Below are positions 19,299-30,326 of a stretch of 64,000 nt of DNA, piece by piece. The notes under the pieces were generated by a model, which was not told the origin of the DNA, ran no database searches, and was given only the letters and a program-made list of their open reading frames with translations. Position numbers and translations under genes: made by a program. Location: contig JANVAS020000222.1 of assembly GCA_027563935.2 (NCBI GenBank), positions 5,332,001 through 5,396,000 of the forward strand, given 5' to 3'. How positions within the stretch are numbered: position 1 is the first letter of the stretch; each line of letters starts with the position of its first letter. This stretch comes from Costus lasius (taxonomy: Eukaryota; Streptophyta; Magnoliopsida; Zingiberales; Costaceae).

Positions 19299-20070
19299 TT
19301 CATGTGATGAAGGGAAGGATGATGCTTCTACACCTCTATGACCACCGACACTGCAATATTGTTTCACATGCTTATTTTTCTTTTTGATGTGGTTGTATGA
19401 TGATTATGATGATACTGATTTCTACTATTTCGATGGGTTGTATTATGATATTTTGATATTCTGACGATTTATCTTCGATATGGTTGTAGTATGCATGATG
19501 ATATATTTTTATATTTTTTGATGATATTGTGATATTTTATGTTGATGATGAGTATACTCTTGATTTATATTGTTGATGACTTGATTGATTGATGATGAAT
19601 AAATTCAAATTCATGATTAGAGACAAACCCTATCATGTTAGCTTTATTTCTTCAATGCATATCTATTTTTGAAATTTGACATTGGTTGATGCATGAAATT
19701 TTAGGTAGATGTATTATTTGAGGGATAAAATCTAAAATAGAAACTATTCTTTTGAATAAAATGAGTATATGAGTATGATTTGAGAATTGAGATCAATTGA
19801 TCAACCTAGTAGATGTTTAGTCTATTTTTGCTATTTGTTGGGAAATAAGAATCTAAGATCCATAGAAATAGTGAGAGACGCCCCTACTTGGCACTATATA
19901 AAATTGATAGTGGTACCTAAGACATGGGTTGAAGTCTATGTCCAAAAGATAATGAGAGAGAAAAAGATTAAGACTCTTCTACTTGGCACTGTGTAAAATT
20001 GATAGTAGTACCGAAGAAAAGAGTTGAAGTCAAAAATAAAAAGTATGTATCTATGTGGGGTACATGCCAT
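19299..20070 (+). mobile_element. Element G, right part
   Basis: It continues element G after B. The first 300 bp is rich in TGATGAT/TTGATATT-type words with no open frame. From about 19615 it is the left arm of a long inverted repeat. Confidence 0.5.
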
Positions 20071-20640
20071 CTATGCAAAAATAACAAAATACATGAAAAA
20101 AAATGAATACATACTTTTTTTTTGCATTTTTGTAAAGATGTATCTATGAGAGACGCCCCCTTTTTTTTTGCATTTTTGTAAAGATGTCATGTACCCACAT
20201 AGATACATACTTTTTATTTTTGACTTCAACTCTTTTCTTCGGTACCACTGTCAATTTTACACAGTACCAAGTAGAGGAGTCTTATTCTTTTTATCTCTCA
20301 TTATTTTTCATGCATAGACTTCAACCCATGTCTTAGGTACCACTATCAATTTTACATAGTGCCAAGTAGGGGAGTCTCTCACTATTTTTATGGATCTTGG
20401 ATTCTTATTTCCCAACAAATAGCAAAAATAAACTAAACATCTACTAGGTTGATCAATTGATATCAATTCACAAATCATACTCATATACTCATTTTATTCA
20501 AAAGAATAAGTTCACCTTTAGATTTTATCCCTCAAATAACACATCTACCCAAAAATATATGCATCAACCAATGTCAAATTTCAAAAATAGATATGCATTG
20601 AAGAAATAAATCTAACATGATAGGGTTTTTCTCTAATCAC
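19615..20640. repeat. Long inverted repeat (fold-back), arms about 450 bp
   Basis: The left arm (about 19615-20070) is the reverse complement of the right arm (about 20186-20640), with scattered mismatches and small indels. The 115-bp centre carries two direct copies of a T-run followed by GCATTTTTGTAAAGATGT. A third, more diverged copy of the right arm is at about 50520-50910, 0.5 kb from the LTR of C2, so the arm is a 3'-region sequence of that family. A transcript would form a very long hairpin. Confidence 0.8.
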
Positions 20641-21208
20641 AAGTATAAATACTCACATCATCAAGGAATAAATCATGCCATCATGTAGTAGAAAGTGGAT
20701 CATATGCTTTCATAAATTTTATCAACAAATTTGAATAATATCATCATCAAAGCAATGAGTTCCATATATCCATAAAATCATTTTTCAAGAGAAAACCAAT
20801 AAGTAGTACAAATATGATAAAGTCAAAGATGCACTATAAGAAATAGTCATTAATAAGAGAGCGCAAGCGATACTCACAAAACTATATAGATCATGCTCAA
20901 TCATTGTCAGGCCATTGCAGCTGGGTCCAAAGATGTATCTTTTGAAAATTTTCTACAAAATTTTAGGTACATAAGGCTCAGATCAAAAACAGTATCAAAA
21001 ATAATAATGATAAAAATAATTTTCTCAAGGGAGAATCAGAGATGTCGCCGAAGGTTTGAAGAGGATGCCGGTGGAAAGAGTCGAGCAGGCAAGAAGTAGA
21101 GGTGGAACAGATGCTATCTGAAAAGCTGCTAGCAATGATGGTGGTGGTACCGACAGTAGAGTGAGTAATCTCTAGTGGCTTGCTAGAGACCACAGTCCTG
21201 GAGGTGAG

Positions 21209-22891
21209 TGAAAGTCCCCTAAGATTCGGGGAGCGAAACCCTAATAGGCGCATATGGAGGTTTTCATGCAGCGGAAGGGGTTTCTAGGGATCGAATGCAT
21301 GATATATGATCAACTTTAAAATCAATTGCATAGAATGGTAGCGACTCATACCATGGCCATCGCTTGGATGGTGTCTAGGAAGAAGAGAGAACGATGGGGT
21401 TCTCCTCCAAAGCGCCACACACAAGATGATCGATGGCTTGCTCCTTGGACGCTCCTTGTGCTAGCAAGGTTCTCCAAGTGACCTTGTCGTGTGAGAAGGG
21501 ATGAAGAAGATGAGATCCACTGCTTGGCGATTCTTCCTTGTCGTCAAAGCCTCTTCCACGAGAATGCCCCCAAAAATTACACGAGAAGAGAGGGGCGACA
21601 ACAATAGGAGTGAAGAGGTGAGGCATGGTCACGTATGTGATCATGCTTTCTAAAAATAGAAAGCCACTCCTCAACATGCGATCAAGGGTTTTTCCCAATC
21701 GCATATTTCTCTTAACTTGAACCGTGCGCTCACATGATGAGCTGGTTCAATTTTGTTTGGTTCAAAGACCAATTAACCCAAGCTATTAGTCCAGATCACA
21801 TTAAACCCTAAGGTTCTTGATCTGACCGTTGATCTCTTGATGCTCCTGATCTCACCGATCTAGCATCCATTCTCTCAATCGAAGCTTACCGATCTCAAGC
21901 CCTAATCAATCAAACATGATCAGACCAGATCTCACTCACAATCAGAGATTAAATCCCTTTAAACTGAACCTAAACAATTCAGTCCACACGATCTGACTTA
22001 AGTAAGCCATATCATCAAATTGTGCGACCCTAAGGGTTTCCTTTAAATGTCGGTAACGATAAGTTACGTCATCACGATCAGTGAAGGGTATCTAGCAACA
22101 CATCACTGTCTCCCGATATAAAAGAAAGAGTCTTCCAAGACTACACCCAAACCACAGCACAAGTGTGAATCCACTTCACCAGGCATACATGATTCCTTTG
22201 CCACTGGATGTTCTTATTGGACAAGCGTGTCAAGCCTATAGCTCCAATATGATGAGCATGATTAGATCAGATGAACATAGTCACCTGGGTATGGCCATAC
22301 ACTTTCTCAATCATCTCATCCAGGGGGGCCCCTTTAGAACATCACACTCCAAACAAGGAGATGGCAATCCTATATCTATCACTAGCGCCCTAACATGACT
22401 CAAGTTCACCATCCAAGATAGTCTATAACCATTATGTTTCAAATGATATTGAACTACCTCAAAACAATGACAATCATCATTTAGAAACACAAGTGATCTC
22501 AGGTCAGAGGAAGTATGCCACTTGTTGCACACAAGGATTATTCACATTGTGACAAGCAATTGAATATCCTAGTAGGGTCTGTCCAGTACATCCAATGTAC
22601 CCATGAGTCTACATCTTATTCCATGCTCGAAGCATCCTATAAGATTAGAACACATATTAGTCTCAATCATATCAAGGCTGTCTCATGTTCACCAAGATAT
22701 ATCGACTAAGGACAAAAGTACATGTCAGCCTAGCTGAACAGCTTTGAGACATTATTCAGAAGCACATGTATTGCAGCAGACAATGTAACAAACTGAATAA
22801 CAACCATTGCCTTTATAAACATAAGGGTTTATACATGATACTGATAGTATCCCAAGGCCTCAAACATTAGCCTTAAGGGCATACCCCAACA
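21209..22891 (-). repeat. S1: solo LTR of the A family
   Basis: It is 1683 bp, with a perfect TSD GTGAG at 21204-21208 and 22892-22896. The ends (TGAAAGTCCCC to ACCCCAACA on the plus strand) match the other A-family LTRs. No internal sequence is present, so it arose by LTR-LTR recombination. The GNRA-loop hairpin (22058-22073, loop GTAA on the minus strand) has a C-C mismatch at the closing pair, as expected for a copy no longer under selection. Confidence 0.95.
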
Positions 22892-22896
22892 GTGAG

Positions 22897-23830
22897 ATCG
22901 TCGGCCGGTGGGTGCCAAAAATAATGCTGCATAGATAAAAAAAATTAGTCACTAATGAAGAGTCTGCAGCATAAATAAATCAAATCATGGAATAAGAGGC
23001 AGCAAAAGAAATAAGAATCTGCTGGTGATATGATCTAGTGTCGACGGCTGGAAACATTGATGTCAGAGGCAGATGCAGTGGTAGCTGGAGGTGCTGCAAA
23101 TCTGGAGTCAAAAGAAACAACAACAGATAGAAAGCAAATCAAGCAGTTTTTGAATTTTTTATGAAAAGTAGCCATACCCTAGAATAAAATTTAATGATCC
23201 AAATAGAGAACAGACAAAACCATGAAGTAGAATAAAACTTGATCTTCCCAGGTATGTAAAAAATAAAGGATCGAAATCTGTCAAGAATTCAGGGTATCAG
23301 CAGAAAGAAGGCTACTCAGATTAAAAACTGCACAAACTACACAAAAGTTAATCAAATTCGATAAGTTGGCATATGTTTCAGAAAGATCAGTGGATTTTAA
23401 AATTTAGCAAAAATATCCAATAAATAGACAAAGATGAGTACTTCCATGTTGTGCCAAAAATCAAAAAATTTTGCAACCCAGTTTCTTAAAATCACAGCGA
23501 GAAAACACCTAGGCAAATAAGCAGAAAGCAGAGTTAAAATACAGTACCATAAAATTTCTTACGGCAGTGCCGTAATTTCACAAAATTTCAGAAATGAAAA
23601 CCCTCAAGATTACGGCACGTGAAGTCAAAAAGGGTCATAAAATACGGTACCGTAAAGAGAATACGGTACCGCCGTAAAATCCATAAAACTCTCGGGAGAA
23701 GAAATCAACACAGATTACGGGCGTGAAATAGATTACGGCAGTGCCGTATTTTGCGCAAAAATTTGCTTTCCCTGCAAAAATAAAAGAAAAAATTAATTCT
23801 AAAAATAAACTAAAATAAAAGAAACTAAAC
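22897..23830. other. Non-coding part of element F
   Basis: This is AT-rich DNA without an open frame of note. The stretch 23550-23760 has palindromic words of the type ACGGTACCGT and ACGGCAGTGCCGT, also found in the LTRs C1 and C2. Confidence 0.5.
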
Positions 23831-24186
23831 TAAGACAAAAGTGCTTGGGTTGCCTCCCAAGAAGTGCTAATTTTAGGTCCATAGCTTGACCAAATATCAA
23901 ATCTCATGGTGAAGTAGGTGAATCAGTTCCAAAGTATAAAGCATGTAATTTTCTGCATTTTCTTTTTCCAAAAATTTTAGCCACTAATCCAAATATCCAG
24001 AATTCAAGACAAATCATGATCAATGTGGCTTTCTCAAGTATGCAGAAATTAAAATTTTCAAATCTAGTCAAAGTGATCTTTATTATCTTCCTATGTTTGT
24101 CAAAAAGTAAAATCATAAGTCCCTTCTTTAAATTTATGTTTTCAATGGCAATGAGAAAAGGACTTTGATCAAAATATTCAAGCAAT

Positions 24187-24850
24187 TGGATCATCATAAT
24201 AATAGTCTTTCCATTCTACATCAGATTCCTCAATAAAGCACAAATTTTCAAATAAATCACAAGAGTCAATAATAGATATGGGCAAAGTATCATCATGGTG
24301 AGATTCATCAATTTTTGCAACATTCAAATCTTTATCAAGTTCCTCATGCACATCACAAATAATTTGTCAATTTCAAAATTATCATCAAAATCAAGATGAG
24401 ACTCTACAAAATCAATTTCCTCATGCCTCCCCACAAATAATTCATCATCAGAAGAGTCAAAATCAGAATCATATGAGAAATAAGATTTATCAATGTTTAC
24501 AATAGAATCAGAGTTAACCTTAGGAGTTTTATCATAAATTTCATCAATATCACCAAAATCACAGTGGGGCTCATCAATGTCTATAATTTTTGAACCTTCA
24601 TCATGCTCATTAGATTTAACCATAAACAAGATATTATCAAAATCAGAATTATGATCAAAAGAAGATTTTTCAATTTCAATTTTCTCAATGTTTTCCTCAA
24701 ATAGACTATCGGATAAATCAATATCAAAATTATCAACAACAGAGTGAGATTCATCAAAGTTCACATAAGGCTCAATCTCAAAACAATCATGCTCACAGGG
24801 GGAGTTTTCTAAATCAAGTTTTTTAGTATCAAACTCAAATAAACAATATC
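24187..24850 (-). pseudogene. Acidic repeat ORF of element F (unrecognised)
   Basis: About 220 codons are open on the minus strand, very rich in Asp, Glu and Ser. It has at least five imperfect repeats of about 20-25 residues built around an IDE-S-(H/Y)-DFD type core. A frameshift near 24350 breaks it; the other frame continues with the same style and ends at 24187 after a Trp-Lys-Asp-Tyr-Tyr-Tyr stretch. The ORF lies just 5' of the GGCAAC hairpin. The larger open frame that continues to 25130 runs into element E, and its N-terminal third is not real protein. I know no function for it. Confidence 0.45.
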
Positions 24851-24852
24851 TT

Positions 24853-27800
24853 AAGCATCCTCGGGTGGATGATGATTTCCGCTGCTTCATTCGGAACACC
24901 CCCGCGCCCTTCGCGGGCGGTCTTGATCCCACACAGTTCCTCGATTGGGTTGTGTCTGTTGACGCATATTTTGACCTCAGCGATTGCGTGCCACACACGC
25001 GTGTTACTACACATTTACACTGGGAAAACGTGGAGCACCAAAATGCATAACAAGCCCTTCCCCCGATCACTGAGTGGGCAGAGATGTGGTATCGCCTCTG
25101 TGAGCGATACACACTTGTTGTAATCCGCAAGTGCGCGGATACTCGAAGTAATATTTAAGATATCGAACCACAGAGACCTATGTGTTAAGTACCAAATAGT
25201 TGTCTTCTCACTAGCTAAGCGATCGAATGATGAAAGTAAGCATTATGAAGATTGTATGAAATATCAGAGAGGAAGCATTGGGACTAGGGTTTCATCCACC
25301 TTAATATTTATGACAATATATAATTAAAGGTTGATCAATCTATTTTCGTTATGGTAAAGATATAGCTTACTTAATAAAGAAATTAACTCACTCTCGCGTA
25401 GTCAATTTACAAAGAACGATCCTCACTCTCGTGCAAGATCTATTCAGTGTTAAATATAAGTAAACTTTGATCAAAGAGATTAAGAATCACTCTCGTACAT
25501 TCCATCTCAGTATCAAGATCTCAAGCAAAACTAAGCACTCTCTCACCTTAGTTTCACAGGTTTTACTTAAGGTTTTCGAACAATTCAATATCTATATCTA
25601 GCATATTTTCATGTCTAAAATAGTAATAATTTCTAGGTCAAAACATCAACAAGAAATAAGCATCTAAAATCTAAAAATAAGAACAAAACCAATCTCTTGC
25701 GATGAGCTCCTACCATAAATTCTAGGGTTCCAAGTTTATGCATATCATCTTCTCAGTCCATACACAAAAACTCTAAAACAAGTTAATACATGACACTAGA
25801 AATGATTAAAGACAATAATCTCTTAAGTAAAATTACCATACTAAAAATATCATGATTGAATAAAGGTTATCCAGTCATTGAAATATCAAGGGGATTATTC
25901 CCTTTGTCTCAAAAGAAAGTTTAAGCTTGCATAGTGAAAAGATTACAATACACCATAATTTTAGATGATCAGAATACGAAAGGGAAGAGGAAAAGTTACA
26001 AAGCATAGTGCTATAATCGAAATTACAACACCGTAATAGGCTGGAAACACGATGAACAGTGGCATCACCCACTATTTTGTTGATTTCTCCCCTGATCGGA
26101 CTCCTTTCGATCTGAAACTTCTGAAATATCTTCTCCTTCACCAGGTGAAGCTTTAGTGTAAATTTCACAGCCTGATGTGGTCTCTACGCCTCTCGGTGTG
26201 AGGCCAAACCCTAAGTGTCTCTCTGTCGATTTCTCCCTCAATACTGGATAAAAATTAGGTATTTCACTTCGTGTGTCTTCTCCTCTTAAAGACAGGTCTG
26301 TATCATCTTTCGGATTTCAATTTGGACTTCTGGATCAAAAGATATGGTCCGGGCAAGATTCAGACCCGAAAAACTCACGAAATTGGGCCAAAAATACTGT
26401 ACCGTGGGAGTTTTACCGAAAAAAAAACCGGCAGTGCTGTATTTTTCACAAAAGTTCATAAACTTTCTGGTTGAAATCCTCCATAAATACGGTACCATGA
26501 TAGTTTCTTCCAAAAATACGGTAGTACCGTATTTTGCCCAAAATCTCTAATTAAAGTCGTCTGAAATTACAGTACCATGGTAGTTTGTTTGGAAAATACG
26601 GTAGTACCATATATTTGCTTGAAAGTTCGTTTTGACTTGAAATTTGATGGGTTGCTTTTTTTCGATGTCTAAAATCCATTGGTGTGTTCAAATCTTCCAA
26701 AATTCATCAAAATAAGGCATTTTTTATCTGAAAATAATCAAAAACAAGAAATGGTGTAGATCCCGCAATATTTGACAAATAGGGCTTAAAAATAGGCAAA
26801 AGATCATAAATATGACACGAAAAGACCAATGAAATGACACAAAATATACTATGAATTTTGGTGTCATCAGTACCCCCTTTGTATAGGCAGCGTCTCCTTG
26901 ACCAGTGTAGTAGCCTACACCAAGGTTCGAGTACCGTCGAGGAGTACCGTCTCACCTTTGAGACGTTGCAACTCCATTGCAACTTACAGGTGGACCCTGA
27001 ACTCGTATTGTCCAAGTTTAAGAACGGGCTCCGCGTTGATATCCGCCGAGCCTTACCCACGTATGGTTCGGGGACGTTTGACCAGACCTTTTAACTCGCT
27101 AGAGACATAGAGCATGACCTTCGCGTCATGGCTAGGAGCACGGAGGTTGGGTCCCATAGGCGACCTCATGCGAGCGGTCCCCTGCATTTCCACCCCCAAC
27201 CCGAGTAGCCTAAACCTCATCCGGACCCACAACCCACACCCCCGGCCCGTTAGTCTCCTAGGTGTCCACACCCCGAGGCCCCGTCATCTTGGCCCACATG
27301 GGATGAGAAGGGTAAGGCCCCTGCAGTTGGGTCCTCTAGTCGAGTGACCTGTTACAATTGCTTGGAACCGGGCCACTTGTTGCGTGATTGCCCCAAGAAG
27401 TCCGCCCTTGCGGACAAGGGTCCTACATGCGTCGCCACCATCACTCACGACCCCCCGAGCATGACATCGAAGCCGAGTGTTACACAAGTGGTGAAGAGTC
27501 GAGTCACCCCACACTCGTCGTGATGCACTGCACCCTTGTCCAGCCTCTGCCCTCTGAGGATTGGGGGCGCACGACTATTTTCACAACTTACATCAACTGC
27601 AATGGGCACTCATGTAAGATTTTCATCGATGGGGGTAGTAGCTCAAACGTGGTCTCTCGGACCACGATCATGCGATTCAGTCTTTCCCTTGAGTCTCTCC
27701 CGAAACCTTACTCCATCGCGTGGGTGGATACATCGCGTCTTCCGGTAACCAACCGATGTCAGGTTCCCATCGCTTTTGGGGACTACCGTGAGAAGGTATG

Positions 27801-28427
27801 GTGCGATGTGGTGGCTATGGACGTTGCCCACATCCTCCTCGGGTGTCCGTGGTTATATGACCGGGATGTAGTCCACTATGGCCGGTGGAACACTTATGTG
27901 TTTGACCACAACAACTAGAAGATTCGTTTGATCCCGGCTCCACCCAAGGAGCTTCGTGCATCGACCTCCAAGGGTGTGTTCACACCCGCGATAGCTACCC
28001 CTCCGCGTCCCGCCATGGTCTCCCGCATGCGCACCCCCATGCTAGTTCGCGAGGCCCAAGCGTCTAAAGTCATTTACGCGCTCATGATGCGTGAGGCACA
28101 GGCTTCCATGCCTTGCATCGACCCGGCGCCTCCTGTTGAGGTGTCCGCTCTACTTTTTGAGTTTAGCGATATCAGCCCCAATGAGTTGCCTCATGGTCTT
28201 CCTCCAGAGAGGGAGATCCAGCATGCGATTGGCCTCGTCCCGGGAGCGCCCCTCCCTAACTTTCCCTACCATCGACTCAACCCCGCGGAGCACGTGGAAT
28301 TGCAGCATCAGGTGGATGAACTCCTTACTAAGGGGTACATCCGCGAGAGCCTCAGCCCTTGTGTCGTCCCCGCACTGCTCATGCCCAAGAAGGATGGGTC
28401 GTGGCGCATGTGCATCGATAGTCGTGT
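24853..28427 (+). pseudogene. Element E: truncated, decayed Ty3/gypsy gag-pol
   Basis: This is a GC-rich remnant. Gag (24853-25118 and 26870-27345) is split by solo LTR C1. A CCHC knuckle starts at 27350. A protease region follows with Asp-Gly-Gly at 27628 where Asp-Ser-Gly is expected, and then the RT N terminus (about 28140-28424, ending in a WRMCIDSR-type motif). The frame has stops near 25048, 27092, 27208, 27250 and 27916, and at least one shift between the knuckle and the protease. The RT is cut by the LTR of C2; the rest, if present, lies beyond the window. The protease/RT style suggests a chromovirus (CRM- or Reina-like), but I am not certain. No LTR of its own is visible on the left. 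Confidence 0.85.
25119..26869 (-). repeat. C1: solo LTR of an Athila/Tat-like gypsy element
   Basis: It is about 1751 bp and homologous to the C2 LTR (about 85% by eye). On the plus strand it runs TGTAATCCGCAAGTGC to GGTGTCATCA. The CGCAAGTGC...GGATACTCGAAGTAAT end is typical of Athila/Tat LTRs read backwards, so its sense is minus. Gag of E reads in frame across the insertion point. A TSD is not obvious: CTTGT on the left and GTACC on the right share only GT, so the right boundary may be off by a few bases. Confidence 0.75.
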
Positions 28428-28601
28428 TGTTCTTCGCAAGTGCACGGATACTCGAAGTAATAATTAAGATATCAAACCACAGAGACCTCGTTGCCAAGTA
28501 GTGTCTAATTGAGTTTTTATTAGCTAAGTGAATTGAGAATCGTGAGAATAGCAATCGAACGATACACGGAAAAAATCAGAATGGGAGAATGGGACTTGGG
28601 G
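28428..28601 (-). repeat. C2 3' LTR, left fragment
   Basis: It begins TGTTCTTCGCAAGTGC inside the RT of E and matches the first part of C1. It is interrupted at 28602 by copia D and resumes at 48282. Confidence 0.8.
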
Positions 28602-30306
28602 TGAAGGGTCCCCTTCAAGGGGGAGCGCATGCATATGAAACCCCTTTCAAGAGGGGGGGGCGAAAACCCTTTAGGGTGGCGCATCAAAACTTTCAAGCGG
28701 AAGCTAGGGTTTTCATGGATCTTAGCAAGATAATATGATCAACAAGATGGAGTTTAGATCTTTACCAAAGCCATGAAGAAGATGGCGACTTGGAAGAGAA
28801 AGATCGAAAGGGATCTTCTCCCTAGTTGACGCACACAAGATGATGTGCTTGCTCCTTGGAGATCCTTGTGCTAGCAAGGTCCTTCAAGGGTTGTCGTGTA
28901 TAAGGGATGAGATGATCCTTTGGCCGAGAGCTCCTTGTCCAAAACCCACCTTCTCGTCGATCACCCTCAAGCGAAAGATGCAAGGCGTTGAGACAAGCCT
29001 TCCACGTTACCACATGGAAGCGTTTTTCTTTCATTATCGAAAACCGCCTTCCAAAATAGGTAAGTCTCAATGGCTTAAGCGTTCACTCCAAGTGAACGTT
29101 CGAAACTTCCTTGCATTGAACTTCTCATTGAACCAAGCGATCACATAGTGAACCGGTTCAATTAGAGTTGGTTCAAAACGCAAATTGAGCCAAGCCACTT
29201 GGTCTAGACCATATCAAACCCTAAGGTTCCAGATCCAACCGTCCATCTCCTGATGCTCTTGATCTCACCGATCTAGCATCAACTCTCTCGATCGAAGCTT
29301 ACCGATCTCAAGCCCTAATCAATCAAACATGATCAGACCAGATCTCACTTACAATCAGAGTTTATTTCCCTTTAAACTGAACCCAAAGAATTCAGTCCAC
29401 ACGATCTGACTTAAGTAAGCCATATCATCACATTGTGCGACCCTAAGGGTTTCCTTTAAACATCGGTAACGATAACTTTCGTTATCACGATCAGTGAGGG
29501 GTATCTAGCAACACATCACTGTCTCCCGATATAAAGGAAAGAGTCTTCCAAGACTACACCCAAAACACAGCTCAAGTGTGAATCAGTTTCACTAGGCATA
29601 CATGTGTCCTTTGCCACTGGATGTTCTTATTGGACAAGCGGGTCAAGCTTGTAACTCCAATACGATGAGCATGACTAGATCAGATGAACATAGTCATCTG
29701 GGTATGGCCATACACTATCTCAATCATCTCATATAGGGGGGCCCCTTTAGAACATCACACTCCTTGAACAAGGAGACGGCAATCCTATATCTATCACTAG
29801 TGTCCTAACCTGACTCATGATCATTATCCAAGATAGTCTATAATCATTATCTTTCAAATGATATTGAACTACCTCAAAATAATGACATTCATCATTTAGA
29901 TACACAAGTGATCTCAAGTCAAAGGACATGTGCCACTTGATGCATACAAGGAATATTCACATTGTGACAACCAACTGAATATCCTAGTAGGGTCTGTCCA
30001 GTACATCCAATGTACCCATGAGTCTACATCTTATTCCATGCTCGAAGCATCCTATAAGATTAGAACACATATTAGTCTTAACCATATCAAGGCTGTCTCA
30101 TGTTCACCAAGATATCTCGACTAAGGACTTATAGCCTGTCAGCCTAGCTGAACAGCTTTGAGACATTATTCAGAAGTACTCTCATTACAGCAGACAAGAT
30201 AACAGCCTGAATAATAACCATGCCTTTTATAAACACAAGAGTTTATTACATGATACTTATACAATCCCAAGGCCTCAAACATTAGCCTTAAGGGCATACC
30301 CCAACA
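28602..30306 (-). repeat. 3' LTR of D
   Basis: It is 1705 bp. On the minus strand it carries GATAAC-GAAA-GTTATC (29471-29486). The PPT complement ATCTCCCAC follows at 30307. Confidence 0.95.
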
Positions 30307-30326
30307 ATCTCCCACTTGCACTTAAT

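Larger units (their letters stand above)
20186..24850 (-). mobile_element. Element F: internal 3' part of an Athila/Tat-like Ty3/gypsy element (interrupted by solo LTR S1)
   Basis: On the minus strand, from right to left: an acidic ORF (24850-24187), the stem CTTGGG/CCCAAG around GGCAAC (23844-23861; recalled as typical of the region 3' of pol in plant Athila/Tat elements), a palindrome-containing stretch (23550-23760), AT-rich DNA (22897-23530), a Thr/Ser-rich open stretch (about 20978-21208), and the right arm of the inverted repeat. There is no LTR at either end. The region is truncated on the left at the fold-back and on the right at the junction with E. Confidence 0.5.

Noticed and set aside
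24860..25130. N-terminal third of the 268-codon minus-strand ORF (24324-25130)
   Set aside because: It runs across the F/E junction and is antisense to gag of E. Only the part below 24850 belongs to the acidic ORF.
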